Assembly (NCBI GenBank): GCA_018268955.1 | Contig: JAFDVO010000012.1 | Coordinates: 192,215-233,277 of the forward strand | Length of the DNA: 41,063 nucleotides | From: Acidobacteriota bacterium | GTDB taxonomy: Bacteria > Acidobacteriota > Vicinamibacteria > Vicinamibacterales > CAVVIG01 | Direction of reading: 5' to 3' | Program-made: the position numbers and the translations under genes | The notes under the pieces: model-generated | What the model saw: the letters and a program-made list of their open reading frames with translations, nothing else | Databases searched by the model: none | What the model was told of the DNA's origin: nothing | In this document: positions 25,337 to 35,598 of the stretch, one piece after another | Numbering within the stretch: the stretch's first letter is position 1 | Layout of the letters: each line of letters starts with the position of its first letter

Positions 25337-25618
25337 ATGTCCATGGATCCGATTGCGCAGGTGCTGCCGGCCGCGCTGGCCAGCATCGTGCGACGCGCGC
25401 CGCTGAGCGCCGGCAAGGTGGACTTCGTCTGGCGAACCTCCGTCGGACCCGCGCTCGCGCGCGTCACGGCAGTCCGTCTGGAAGACGGCGTCCTGCTCGT
25501 CGAGGCGCAGAGCCCCTCGTGGAGCCTCGCGATCAAGCGCTCGTCCCGCATCATCCTGTCGCGCCTCCAGGACCTGCTCGGCGCCGAGGCCGTTCGCGAC
25601 ATCCACCTCCGCGCGTAG
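25337..25618 (+). CDS. DUF721/DciA-like protein
   Basis: 93 residues. The '[47 protein letters not shown]' core is the DUF721 fold, shared with DciA, which loads replicative helicase in bacteria lacking DnaC/DnaI. The protein is shorter than typical DciA (about 130-170), so only the core domain is present. ATG 25337 or the ATG two codons later may be used. It is 7 bases from the thiolase gene on the same strand. Confidence 0.65.
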   Translation: MSMDPIAQVLPAALASIVRRAPLSAGKVDFVWRTSVGPALARVTAVRLEDGVLLVEAQSPSWSLAIKRSSRIILSRLQDLLGAEAVRDIHLRA

Positions 25619-25625
25619 GGCATCC

Positions 25626-26807
25626 ATGAACGAAGCGGTCATCGTCAGCGCCGTTCGCACTGCGACCGGTCGGTTCCAGGGCAGCCTCAAGGCCTTCACC
25701 GCACCGCAGCTCGGCGCCGCCGTCGTGGCAGAAGTGGTACGACGCGCCGGCGTCGACCCCGCACTCGTTGACGAGTGCATCATGGGCAACGTCGTCTCTG
25801 CCGGGCTTGGCCAGAACCCGGCGCGGCAGGCGGCGCTCAACGGAGGCCTTTCCCACCGCGTGGCGGCGATGACCATCAACAAGGTCTGCGGCTCCGGGCT
25901 GAAGGCGGTGATGCTCGCCGCGCAGGGGATTGCCACCGGAGACATCGAGATTGCCGTCGCGGGCGGCATGGAGTCGATGAGCAACTGCCCGTACCTGATG
26001 CCGAAGGCGCGCGATGGTGCGCGCCTGGGCCATGCGCCGTTCGTCGACTCGATGATCAACGACGGCCTCTGGTGCGCGTTCGAGAACCACCACATGGGCA
26101 ACGCGGGCGAGGTCGTCGCGGAGGAGTTCCGCGTGAGCCGCGACGAGCAGGACGCCTATGCGGTCCGCAGCCATGCGAAGGCAGCAGCGGCGACGGCCGC
26201 CGGCACTTTCGCTGACGAGATCCTGCCGATTGCGCTCCGGCAGAAGGACGGCTCGTCCACGCTGTTCACCACGGACGAATCCATTCGCGCTGACACAACA
26301 GCAGAGACGCTGCGTGCGCTGAAGCCTGCGTTTCGCAAGGACGGCACGGTGACCGCCGGCAACGCCCCGCCCGTGAACGACGGAGCCTCCGCAGTTCTCG
26401 TGATGTCGGCAGCACGAGCGCGCGCGCTCGGAGTCACCCCGCTGGCGCGCATCGTCGGGCAGGCGACGAGCGGGCTGACGCCGCGACACGTCCTGATGAC
26501 GCCGGTCGACGCTGTCCGGACCCTCCTCGCCAGGACGGGGTGGGCGCTCGCCGACGTGGACCTCGTCGAGCTGAATGAAGCGTTCGCCGTCCAGGCGGTC
26601 GCCGTGATGCGGGAACTTGGCGTCGACGAAGGCCGCGTGAACGTGAACGGCGGTGCTGTCGCGCTCGGGCATGCCATCGGCTCGAGCGGCAGTCGCGTGC
26701 TGACCACACTCCTCTATTCCCTTGCCGCACGCGGACTGCGGCGCGGGATTGCCACGCTGTGTCTCGGCGGCGGCAACGGTGTCGCCCTCGCCGTGGAACG
26801 GATCTGA
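25626..26807 (+). CDS. Acetyl-CoA acetyltransferase (thiolase)
   Basis: 393 residues, normal length. Catalytic set: nucleophile Cys 88 in VCGSGLKAV, His 349 in [14 protein letters not shown] and Cys 379 in CLGGGNG, plus the NEAFA motif. It condenses or cleaves acetoacetyl-CoA; AtoB/PhaA/ThlA-type. An AGGG site lies before ATG 25626. It is followed after 6 bases by hydroxyacyl-CoA dehydrogenase, giving two consecutive steps of short-chain acyl-CoA metabolism. Confidence 0.93.
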   Translation: MNEAVIVSAVRTATGRFQGSLKAFTAPQLGAAVVAEVVRRAGVDPALVDECIMGNVVSAGLGQNPARQAALNGGLSHRVAAMTINKVCGSGLKAVMLAAQGIATGDIEIAVAGGMESMSNCPYLMPKARDGARLGHAPFVDSMINDGLWCAFENHHMGNAGEVVAEEFRVSRDEQDAYAVRSHAKAAAATAAGTFADEILPIALRQKDGSSTLFTTDESIRADTTAETLRALKPAFRKDGTVTAGNAPPVNDGASAVLVMSAARARALGVTPLARIVGQATSGLTPRHVLMTPVDAVRTLLARTGWALADVDLVELNEAFAVQAVAVMRELGVDEGRVNVNGGAVALGHAIGSSGSRVLTTLLYSLAARGLRRGIATLCLGGGNGVALAVERI

Positions 26808-26813
26808 GTCGCT

Positions 26814-27665
<852 letters not shown>

Positions 27666-27803
27666 TCCGCGCCGACAGAACCGTCATCGCCAGGCGACGC
27701 GCGTGTTGCGCGCCATCGCACGCGCTTCCACGCCAGCACGCGGGCCGGCACGGGTCCGAACGTCGGGCCCCGCGCCTGCTGACTAAAGAACTGGACCCGC
27801 TTC

Positions 27804-27823
27804 TACGATTGAGTACGTGGAGG
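27804..27823 (+). promoter_or_regulatory. -10 box and ribosome site before the TadE-like gene
   Basis: TACGAT at 27804-27809 would start transcription near 27816. GGAGG at 27819-27823 is 10 bases before GTG 27834. A CTGACT 19 bases upstream of the -10 is a weak -35. Confidence 0.4.
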
Positions 27824-27833
27824 CGTTTGATCC

Positions 27834-28298
27834 GTGTCCGTTCCCCGCGCGCGTATGGCTCATCTGGGCCGTGACGAATCCGGCTCTGCCCTGATCGAAG
27901 TGGCCGTGGCCTCGCCCGTCCTGCTGATGCTGGTGTTCGGCATCCTGCAGTTCGGCGTGGTGATGAACGCGAACGTCACCCTCAACGACGCTGTCCGCGT
28001 CGCCTCCCGGAACCTCGCCCTCTCACGCGGCACGCCGGATCCCTGCTCCACGACCGCGACCAAGCTCCGGAACGCGGCCCTCAATTTCACGCCCGCCAAC
28101 ATCGGCATCACCATCACCGTCAACGGCAGTTCATTCGGGCCCTCGTCCGCCCCGTCGTGCGCAGGCCAGGGAACCACGATGACCGCCGGTGCAGATGCCG
28201 TCGTCCAGGCGACCTATCCCTGTTCGGCGGTTGTCTACGGTGTCGACTACATGCCCGGCTGCACGCTGCGCGCCCGCACCACGGTGAGGATCGAATGA
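27834..28298 (+). CDS. TadE-like pilus/minor pilin protein
   Basis: 154 residues. 'ESGSALIEVAVASPVLLMLVFGILQFGVVMNAN' is the TadE signature: a short N-terminal basic segment and one helix that anchors the protein. The C-terminal half has four cysteines, likely disulfides. GTG 27834 has a GGAGG site; ATG 27855 is an alternative. It overlaps the TadG-like gene by four bases. No ATPase, secretin or prepilin peptidase of a Tad locus is in the window. Confidence 0.75.
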   Translation: MSVPRARMAHLGRDESGSALIEVAVASPVLLMLVFGILQFGVVMNANVTLNDAVRVASRNLALSRGTPDPCSTTATKLRNAALNFTPANIGITITVNGSSFGPSSAPSCAGQGTTMTAGADAVVQATYPCSAVVYGVDYMPGCTLRARTTVRIE

Positions 28299-29638
28299 TG
28301 ACGTGCGCCCGACGGTCGAGCGGCAGCGAACGGGGCCAGGCGCTCCCCTTCGTTGCCCTGCTCATCGTGGTACTGCTTGGGATGGCCGGTGTCGCCATCG
28401 ACGTGGGCTACACGCTCTCCATCCGGCAGGCGCTCCAGGCGTCGACCGACGCCGCAGCGTCGGCCGCCGCGCTCGAACTGACAAACGGCGGGGATGCCTC
28501 GGCATTGGCCACACAGTTCTCCATGGCGAGCGGGGGCAAGAACGCGCGCACCGGGATCACTGGCGTGACGGTCAGCACGCAGGTGAAGTGCACCAACTAC
28601 ATGTCGAACCTGATGACCGGGGCAAACTGCACGTCGCCAACCACGCCCCCGAACACGGTGACCGTGACGCAGACGGCGCCGGTCTCCACCTTCTTCGCCC
28701 GGGTCGTCGGCTTCCCCACCTTCAACGTGGTCACCAAGGCGACCGCCGCCATGAAGGGCGGTGCGATGCCGCCGCTGGACGTGATGATCGTGCTCGACTC
28801 GAGCGGCTCCATGAGCGGCTCATGCTCGGCCGCGGTCCCTGGCATTGCGAACCCGACACGGCTCGACTGCGCGAAGGCCGGCATCCGCACGCTGCTGAAC
28901 GCGCTCTGGCCCTGTTCCTCCTCGCAGCCGAACTGCGGTGCGGCGACCGGCGGCCACGTCAACAACCCCATTGACGAAGTTGGCCTGATGATTCTTCCCG
29001 GCGTGAAGTCGACCACGCCGATGACCAAGGAAACGGACTGCTCCATCAACATCGCGAGGACCGACATGGCCGCGTACAACGCGTCGCCCGTGTACCTCGT
29101 CGCGCCGCTCGCCAGCGACTACAAGCCGTCGGCTTTCGGGACGCTGGCCGGGGCCACCTCCACGATCGTGAAGGCCGTTGACTGGGCGGATGGGAACACC
29201 TGCGGCAGCAGCGCGTACGGGATCGAGAGCCCGATGGCCATCGGCAGCTACTTCGCGGACGCACTCACGCAGGCCCAGACCACGCTCGCGGCGAGCCGCG
29301 ACAAGGCGCAGAACGTCATCATCTTCGTGAGCGATGGCGACGGCAACCAGGGTGTCGGTGGCCAGACGAATGCGTGCCACAAGGCGATTGCCGCTGCCGA
29401 CGCCGCAGCGGCCGCGGGCACGTGGGTCTTTGCGGTTGCCTACGGCGCACCGACGTCGGCCTGGAGTTCGTGCGTCGACGACTACCCGATGATCAGTGCG
29501 TACAACACCATGCGCCAGATCGCCTCGGACTCGACGAAGTTCTTCAGCCAGCCCTCAGCGGGCGACCTGACCGCTGCCTTCCGACAAATTGGTCAGTCCC
29601 TGCTCACCACGCGCATCCTCGACGACAACACGCAGTAA
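28295..29638 (+). CDS. TadG-like protein with von Willebrand A domain
   Basis: 447 residues. The N-terminal 'RGQALPFVALLIVVLLGMAGVAIDVGY' is the TadG/Tad-like helix. A von Willebrand A domain follows from about residue 161 with the metal-ion site DSSGS (Asp 168-Ser 172) and a second acidic loop reading SDGDGNQG. TadG-type proteins are minor components or adhesion-linked parts of Flp pili. Start at ATG 28295 overlaps the TadE-like gene (ATGA). Several cysteines suggest export. Its function without the rest of a Tad locus nearby is uncertain. Confidence 0.75.
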   Translation: MMTCARRSSGSERGQALPFVALLIVVLLGMAGVAIDVGYTLSIRQALQASTDAAASAAALELTNGGDASALATQFSMASGGKNARTGITGVTVSTQVKCTNYMSNLMTGANCTSPTTPPNTVTVTQTAPVSTFFARVVGFPTFNVVTKATAAMKGGAMPPLDVMIVLDSSGSMSGSCSAAVPGIANPTRLDCAKAGIRTLLNALWPCSSSQPNCGAATGGHVNNPIDEVGLMILPGVKSTTPMTKETDCSINIARTDMAAYNASPVYLVAPLASDYKPSAFGTLAGATSTIVKAVDWADGNTCGSSAYGIESPMAIGSYFADALTQAQTTLAASRDKAQNVIIFVSDGDGNQGVGGQTNACHKAIAAADAAAAAGTWVFAVAYGAPTSAWSSCVDDYPMISAYNTMRQIASDSTKFFSQPSAGDLTAAFRQIGQSLLTTRILDDNTQ

Positions 29639-29730
29639 AACGATGTCGGACAGCGCTGCAGCATGGCGTTTCGCGTTCGCGCGTCTGGAGTGAGTCATTG
29701 CGTCCAGGCGGAAACGACGGCCGTCTCGCG

Positions 29731-30306
29731 TCGGGCGGGCTGAAGCCCGCCCGCTACGACCGTAACCGGACGGCGCGCGACGAAGTAGGCGCTACCTGGA
29801 CGGTCGACGCGTGACGAATGTAGACCCCTACTTGGAGGGTCGACGCGTGACGAACGTAGACCCTACTTGGACGTCCACGCGTTACGAATGTGCCGAACGT
29901 AGCGGCGGGGCTTCAGCCCCGCCGACCTCGCGTGACGAACGTAGACCCCTACTTGGACGGTCGACGCGTGACAAACGTTGACCCCTACTTGGACGTCCAC
30001 GCGTTACGAATGTGCCGAACGTAGCGGCGGGGCTTCAGCCCCGCCGACCTCGCGTGACGAACGTGGACCCCACCCCTGCTCGGACCGTCGACGCGTGACG
30101 AACGTAGACCCCTACTTGGACGTCCACGCGTTACGAATGTGCCGAACGTAGCGGCGGGGCTTCAGCCCCGCCGACCTCGCGTGACGAACGTAGACCCCAC
30201 CCCTGCTTGGACGGTCGACGCGTGACGAACGTAGACCCTGCTTGGACGTCCACGCGTTACGAATGTGCCGAACGTAGCGGCGGGGCTTCAGCCCCGCCGA
30301 CCTCGC
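29731..30306. repeat. Compound tandem repeat array with REP-like hairpins
   Basis: The 29639-30333 gap carries no credible gene. From about 29794 to 30306 short units (S, about 36 bases) and long units (L, about 86 bases) read S S L S L S L S L. Long units begin near 29864, 29986, 30113 and 30239, giving periods of 122, 127 and 126 bases. Each L contains a perfect hairpin of two 8-base arms, GGCGGGGC and GCCCCGCC, around TTCA (29904-29923, 30026-30045, 30153-30172, 30279-30298). S and L share the end CGTGACGAACGTAGACCCC. A reversed hairpin (29733-29752, GGGCGGGC/GCCCGCCC) precedes the array. No REP-associated transposase is in the window. Confidence 0.9.
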
Positions 30307-30333
30307 CAATTCACCAATCCCCAACTTCTAGTC

Positions 30334-31101
30334 CTACGCCTTTGCCGTCTCGAGCCTGCGCCCGTGCGGGTCGAAGATGCGATATCGGCGAAGGCCCTTT
30401 CGCTGCAGCACGCACTGCATCGCCGTGCCGAGCACGCCCACGCCGTAGGTCACGCTGCGCCTGAAGCTGATCGACGAGGCCTCGGGAAAATAGCGCGTCG
30501 GGCAGGACACCTCGCCGACACGGAAGCCGAAATAGAGGCACTGCGTCAGCATCTGGTTGTCGAACACGAAGTCGTCCGAGTTCTCGAGCAGCGGCAGCGT
30601 CTCGAGGACCTTGCGGCTGAACGCGCGGTAGCCGGTGTGGTACTCGGAGAGCTTCGCACCGAGCATCAGGTTCTGTGTGGCGGTCAGCACGCGGTTCGAC
30701 ACGTACTTGTAGAGCGGCATCCCGCCCTGTCGTGCCGTGTCGCCAAGAATGCGCGACCCCAGCACCACGTCGTACACCCCGTAGGCGATCATGCTCGCCA
30801 TCGCGGTAACGAGCCGCGGCGTGTACTGGTAGTCCGGATGGACCATCACGACGATGTCGGCGCCCGCGCGGAGCGCTTCGCGGTAGCACGTCATCTGGTT
30901 GCGGCCGTAGCCGTAGTTGCCGTCGTGCACGAAGGTCGTCAGGCCCAGTTCGCGCGCGACCGCGACGGTCTCATCCCGGCTCCCATCGTCGACCAGGATC
31001 CGGAGGTCCACGATGGCAGGCAGTTCGTCGACAGTGGCTTTGAGTGTCGCGGCGGCGTTGTAGGCCGGCAGGACCACGGCGATCCGTTTGCCGTCAATCA
31101 T
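30334..31101 (-). CDS. GT2-family glycosyltransferase
   Basis: 255 residues. '[15 protein letters not shown]' and VDDGSRDET (about 37-45) form the nucleotide-binding part, and HPDYQY (88-93) carries the metal-binding Asp. No obvious membrane helices, so it is soluble or peripheral. The HPDYQY branch is common next to GT-C proteins and may make a polyprenyl-phosphate sugar. ATG 31101 is used; the 33 upstream in-frame residues are not protein-like. It follows the GT-C-like gene after 7 bases and is the last of a three-gene operon. Confidence 0.8.
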   Translation of the reverse strand: MIDGKRIAVVLPAYNAAATLKATVDELPAIVDLRILVDDGSRDETVAVARELGLTTFVHDGNYGYGRNQMTCYREALRAGADIVVMVHPDYQYTPRLVTAMASMIAYGVYDVVLGSRILGDTARQGGMPLYKYVSNRVLTATQNLMLGAKLSEYHTGYRAFSRKVLETLPLLENSDDFVFDNQMLTQCLYFGFRVGEVSCPTRYFPEASSISFRRSVTYGVGVLGTAMQCVLQRKGLRRYRIFDPHGRRLETAKA

Positions 31102-31108
31102 CCGGGTT

Positions 31109-32716
31109 CTAGTGTAGTCGGTAGATGCGGGCCGAGGCGTCGGCCTTCCAGAGCACGAGCCGATCGGCGTGCGCATCGATGCGCTCGAGACGCGGCGCAC
31201 TGACCTTTCCCGGGAAGACGATCACGTGCGTGACGCCGAGCCTGCGAAGGTAGTCCAGCGTGTCGCCTTCAGGGAAGGCGTCGAGTGCGGCGGCGGATCG
31301 CGTGTAGCTCTCGGGCATGAAGCTCGAATACCCGTTCACGAGCGTTTTCCAGAAGCGGGTCGAGGCGAGCATGCAGTCCACGTTGTGGAAGGCCTCGCGC
31401 GGGGGCGGAAAGGGGTAGCAGGCCACAACCGTCCCTTCGGGTTCGTCGCGCAGCGCATCGAAGATCGGCGAGAGCCCGCTGAAGGGTCGGTAGTTGATGG
31501 GCGCGCGGAGCGCTTCCGCGTGGGCCATCAGGATCAGCACGAACGCCACAGTCACACCGGTCGACGCGCGCCGGGCCTGGATGCGTGCGAGGCCGAAGCC
31601 GGCCAGCAACGCGATTGCGGCGAGAAAGAGCTGTCCGAACCGCGACGCCCCCCTGATGCCGGCCATGATCGGGAAGAGCCGCGTCACCGGTTCATAGAGC
31701 GGGAACGCCGGTCCGAACGACAGCGCGAAGGCGACGATGCCGAACGCGAGAGCCATCCGCGCGCGGCGGTCGCGCCAGGCGACCCCTGAGGCGAGTGCGA
31801 TCATTGTCAGCCCGGCCCCCACCACGCCGGGAAACAGCCCTTCCCTGTCGAAGAAGGCATGACTCCAGGCGGCGTAGTGCAGCCGGCCACCGGTCCCGAG
31901 GTAGTCGGTCAGGTGCGCCGAGAACATGGCGACCTCGTTCATGTCGCGCGTGAAGCCCTGTCCTCGACTGACGCGGAGATACGGCAGCAGGAACGGCAAC
32001 AGCACCGCGACCGATAGCGCGGCGGCGAGCAGGAGCAGCGGCGCCACGCGCCGCAGCCGGGGTCCGAGCCATTCAGCAGGCCGCACCGCCACGGACGCGA
32101 CGAGCGACAACGCCACGAACGCGAGCAGATAGCCGCACGTCAGCGCCTGCAGGGCGAACCAGCCGGCGAGGGCCAGCGCGTGCTTCACGCGTGGATGCGC
32201 CAGCAGTCGATCGAGCGCCCAGAGCGCGGGGGCGAAGAAGACCAGATACTGATCCTGAATCTCCGCGAACCGCGTCAGCGTCATCGCGTTGAACGCGATG
32301 AGCGATCCGCTCAACACGCCGGCGGCACGACTGCCGGTCCAGCCGGTCATGACGAGGCAGGTGCTCCATCCGGTCAGCGCGAGTCCCAGCATCAGGAGGA
32401 TGTTGTAGGTCAGCACTGGTGAGGCGCCGGCCCAGATGAGCGGCGCCCCGAGGATCCCCTGCACGATGATGTGGTCCGAGTACGCGAGCGTGTCGCGCTC
32501 CGGGTAGAACGTGTTGGTGTCGAAGAGATGCAGCGGGTTGGTGGCGAGTGCGTGCGCGTCCCACGCGAGGATCCACTCGTGGTGCACGGTGTCGTGCGTG
32601 TCGTTGCGTGAGAGGCTGCCCGGGTTCGTGGCGAGCGGCCACGTGTGGACGATGGCCAGCAGCACGAACAACACGAGGCTCGCGGTCGCGAACCTGCGAT
32701 CGACACGGGCGCTCAC
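31109..32716 (-). CDS. GT-C-like multipass membrane protein
   Basis: 535 residues with about 10-12 membrane segments; '[29 protein letters not shown]' after the first helix gives an acidic/His-rich external loop typical of GT-C-type hypothetical proteins. The last about 130 residues are soluble. A longer frame reaching 33169 exists, but its extra N-terminus is arginine-rich and non-coding in style and overlaps the next gene; GTG 32716 overlaps the YdjM-like stop by four bases (GTGA), which decides the start. Donor/acceptor unknown. Confidence 0.68.
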   Translation of the reverse strand: MSARVDRRFATASLVLFVLLAIVHTWPLATNPGSLSRNDTHDTVHHEWILAWDAHALATNPLHLFDTNTFYPERDTLAYSDHIIVQGILGAPLIWAGASPVLTYNILLMLGLALTGWSTCLVMTGWTGSRAAGVLSGSLIAFNAMTLTRFAEIQDQYLVFFAPALWALDRLLAHPRVKHALALAGWFALQALTCGYLLAFVALSLVASVAVRPAEWLGPRLRRVAPLLLLAAALSVAVLLPFLLPYLRVSRGQGFTRDMNEVAMFSAHLTDYLGTGGRLHYAAWSHAFFDREGLFPGVVGAGLTMIALASGVAWRDRRARMALAFGIVAFALSFGPAFPLYEPVTRLFPIMAGIRGASRFGQLFLAAIALLAGFGLARIQARRASTGVTVAFVLILMAHAEALRAPINYRPFSGLSPIFDALRDEPEGTVVACYPFPPPREAFHNVDCMLASTRFWKTLVNGYSSFMPESYTRSAAALDAFPEGDTLDYLRRLGVTHVIVFPGKVSAPRLERIDAHADRLVLWKADASARIYRLH

Positions 32717-33285
32717 GACTGCGCCTCCTCGGCCGGGCGCGCGCGCCGGGCGCTGACCCAGTTCGCCAGGAGCACGAGCGGCACGCCAACGGCCACCTCG
32801 ACGACAGCGGCGGTGGCGTTCTGCACGAGGAAGTGGGACCGCTGGATGTTCCGCTCGATCGCCGGAAAGATGGTGACGCCCGACATGTAGAAATCGGGCG
32901 AGAACGGCCAGAACAGCTGGATGCCTGAGGGTACGGACGGGTCCGCACCAAGCCAGTCCATGAGGAGATGGGTGCCCCACGCGCCAGAGAAGACGAGCGC
33001 CTGCCGCAGGCGTCCCGATCCCGCCGTGACCTTCCCTGTCACGACCAAGCTCACAATGAAGACAAGGGCGACGGCCGTGAGGCTGTGGGTCGCCGTCCTG
33101 TGGAAGTGATCGATGAGGGCATGCGGCACGGCGAGGTCGAGATCGGGCGCCGCGGCCAGCACTGCGCATGTCAGCGCGAAGCGGGTCGCCCGGTCGGCTG
33201 GCGGACGGGACGTCGGTTGTGGTGAAGGGTCCGCGGCAATCCCGACGGACAGGCCAGCCAGGAGGTGGCCGAGCGGACTAGGCAT
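32713..33285 (-). CDS. YdjM-like membrane-bound metal-dependent hydrolase
   Basis: 190 residues. 'MPSPLGHLLAGLSVG', 'AAAPDLDL', 'HFHRTATHSL' and 'GTHLLMDW' give the conserved His/Asp pattern of the YdjM/DUF457 family (phospholipase-C-like fold, membrane-bound). Start ATG 33285 has GAGG six bases upstream; two earlier ATGs (33297, 33300) are less favoured. It starts the operon that continues with the GT-C and GT2 genes and is divergent from recA. Substrate unknown. Confidence 0.75.
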   Translation of the reverse strand: MPSPLGHLLAGLSVGIAADPSPQPTSRPPADRATRFALTCAVLAAAPDLDLAVPHALIDHFHRTATHSLTAVALVFIVSLVVTGKVTAGSGRLRQALVFSGAWGTHLLMDWLGADPSVPSGIQLFWPFSPDFYMSGVTIFPAIERNIQRSHFLVQNATAAVVEVAVGVPLVLLANWVSARRARPAEEAQS

Positions 33286-33400
33286 CGCGTGCCTCATCAT
33301 TGCAGATTCTGCGATCCGCCCGCCACAAGGCGAAAGTCCAATTACTTCGCAAGCCACTGATTAACAAGATGTTTTACTGATCCTTCACCATCGCACGCGA

Positions 33401-33429
33401 TTGACTTTCGCTCGGCACGCCCCTAGAAT
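33401..33429 (+). promoter_or_regulatory. Sigma-70-type promoter of recA
   Basis: TTGACT (33401-33406) and TAGAAT (33424-33429) are separated by exactly 17 bases. Expected start is near 33436, leaving a leader of about 145 bases before recA. Confidence 0.75.
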
Positions 33430-33453
33430 GGCTCCGCTTCGTTCACGGAGCCA
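33429..33453. promoter_or_regulatory. Inverted repeat at the recA transcription start
   Basis: TGGCTCCG (33429-33436) and CGGAGCCA (33446-33453) are perfect 8-base inverted arms with a 9-base centre, beginning at the last base of the -10 box. It could be a repressor operator or, once transcribed from near 33436, only a partial hairpin. It does not match the E. coli or Bacillus LexA boxes. Confidence 0.5.
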
Positions 33454-33581
33454 CACCCGCTCGATCGCCGGGGCGTTTGCCGGGTTTCCCGGGCGGGGTC
33501 GCCCAATATCAGAAGCCACGTCCGGCTCGCCGGACCATGAGGGCGTTCCGTCTGCGGGGCGCCGGATTTCAGAGGAGCAGC

Positions 33582-34631
<1,050 letters not shown>

Positions 34632-34678
34632 CCCTCAGCACGACGATTTCGAGCCCACCCGGTGGGCCACAACCCGGT

Positions 34679-34698
34679 CGCCCGCCGCGGGGCGGGCG
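34679..34698 (+). terminator. GC-rich stem-loop after recA
   Basis: CGCCCGCC and GGCGGGCG pair perfectly around a GCGG loop, 47 bases after the recA stop, and are followed by ATATATC rather than a T-run. This is likely the recA transcript end. Confidence 0.55.
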
Positions 34699-34737
34699 AT
34701 ATATCACCAACGCACCGAGACGACAGCACAACCGATT

Positions 34738-35244
34738 ATGGTCCTGACGAAACCCGAACTCCTTGGCCTGCTCCAGCACGAAGTCAACGTCCTCCAGCAT
34801 CTCTGCACAAAGGTGGAACCGCAGATGCTGGATTACCGGCCGACGCCGAAGCAGCGCAGCACGAAGGAACTGCTGCAGTACCTCACCGTGATGGGGCCCC
34901 TCCTCACGAAGGCGGCGCTCAGTGGCGGCCAGTTCGACCGCGATGCGTGGATGGCGCGGTCCGAAGCCGCGAGCAAGCTGTCGTTCAGCGAGCTCGTGCA
35001 GGCACTCGCCGCGCACGCCGACGAGTACACCCAGCTGCTCGCGAATGTGCCGGAGGAAGCCTTCCGTCAGCCGATCGACATGTTCGGCACCAAGACAACT
35101 GTGGGGGCGTACATCGTCTCTGGCGTGCTCGGCGGATGCGCCGCGTATCGCACGCAGCTGTTCTGCTACCTGAAGTCCTGTGGCCGCGAGGAGCTCGGCA
35201 CCGCGAACCTCTGGCGCGGCGTCGATCCCACACCGGTCCAGTAA
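34738..35244 (+). CDS. DinB-like four-helix-bundle protein
   Basis: 168 residues, almost entirely helical. 'LLGLLQHEVNVLQHLCTKV', 'STKELLQYLTVMG' and 'AHADEYTQLLANVPEEAF' match the DinB/DUF1569-like superfamily, whose members often bind a metal through three histidines and include thiol transferases. The middle His of the usual triad is not clear here, so metal binding is doubtful. ATG 34738 is used. It lies after recA but behind a hairpin, so it need not be co-regulated. Function unknown. Confidence 0.6.
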   Translation: MVLTKPELLGLLQHEVNVLQHLCTKVEPQMLDYRPTPKQRSTKELLQYLTVMGPLLTKAALSGGQFDRDAWMARSEAASKLSFSELVQALAAHADEYTQLLANVPEEAFRQPIDMFGTKTTVGAYIVSGVLGGCAAYRTQLFCYLKSCGREELGTANLWRGVDPTPVQ

Positions 35245-35283
35245 CGTAGCCGCGCACCGCGCGATTGCTCGGAGAGAGAGGAT

Positions 35284-35305
35284 GCGGCAGCCGCACAGCT
35301 GCCGC
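35284..35305 (+). terminator. Stem-loop after the DinB-like gene
   Basis: GCGGCAGC (35284-35291) and GCTGCCGC (35298-35305) pair perfectly around CGCACA, followed by TCTGCTCTT, a moderately pyrimidine-rich tail. It lies 39 bases after the stop codon. Confidence 0.55.
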
Positions 35306-35333
35306 TCTGCTCTTCCAGCCCAGCCTGATCGCG

Positions 35334-35342
35334 TGGTATTAT
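35334..35342 (+). promoter_or_regulatory. Extended -10 promoter of tRNA-Phe
   Basis: TGG-TATTAT is a TGn-extended -10 element. Transcription would begin near 35349, about 51 bases before the tRNA. No convincing -35 was found. Confidence 0.5.
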
Positions 35343-35399
35343 CGGTGTCTCTTCACGGCCGCGGCGTCCTCGCTGAGGCCGCACGGTTCCTCCCGACGT

Positions 35400-35475
35400 G
35401 GCGAGATAGCTCAGCTGGTAGAGCATACGACTGAAAATCGTAGTGTCCCCGGTTCGATCCCGGGTCTCGCCACCA
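35400..35475 (+). tRNA. tRNA-Phe (GAA)
   Basis: A complete 73-base cloverleaf plus encoded CCA (35473-35475). Acceptor arms GGCGAGA and TCTCGCC pair over 7 bases. The D-arm GCTC/GAGC, anticodon stem TACGA/TCGTA with loop CTGAAAA (anticodon GAA), and T-arm CCCGG/CCGGG with TTCGATC loop are all present. GAA reads phenylalanine codons. The gene stands alone. Confidence 0.97.
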
Positions 35476-35598
35476 TCTTCCCCACTCACAGCCAATAGGT
35501 TCCTCGACGCGCAGGTCCGTACCGAGCGGGCCCTCCAGTCGGGATGAGACAACCTGCGACAGCAAGCCCAGCCTCGGCTCTGCGAGAATGCCTTCCGC

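Noticed and set aside
24739..25623. Longer Maf frame starting at 25623
   Set aside because: The first 103 residues are shadow sequence over the DUF721 gene; the Maf motif SASPRR begins a few residues after ATG 25314.
29731..30306. CRISPR array
   Set aside because: The units are repeated throughout, with no unique spacers, irregular 36/86-base alternation, and no cas genes in the window.
30112..30324. Minus-strand 70-residue frame with a repeated peptide (SAGLKPRRYVRHIRNAWTSK)
   Set aside because: It is only a translation of the 120-base tandem repeat; the repeat units are tuned as DNA and the frame has no ribosome site.
32717..33169. N-terminal extension of the GT-C-like frame to 33169
   Set aside because: Overlaps the YdjM-like gene entirely and is arginine-rich; GTG 32716 has the GTGA coupling junction and leads straight into a membrane helix.
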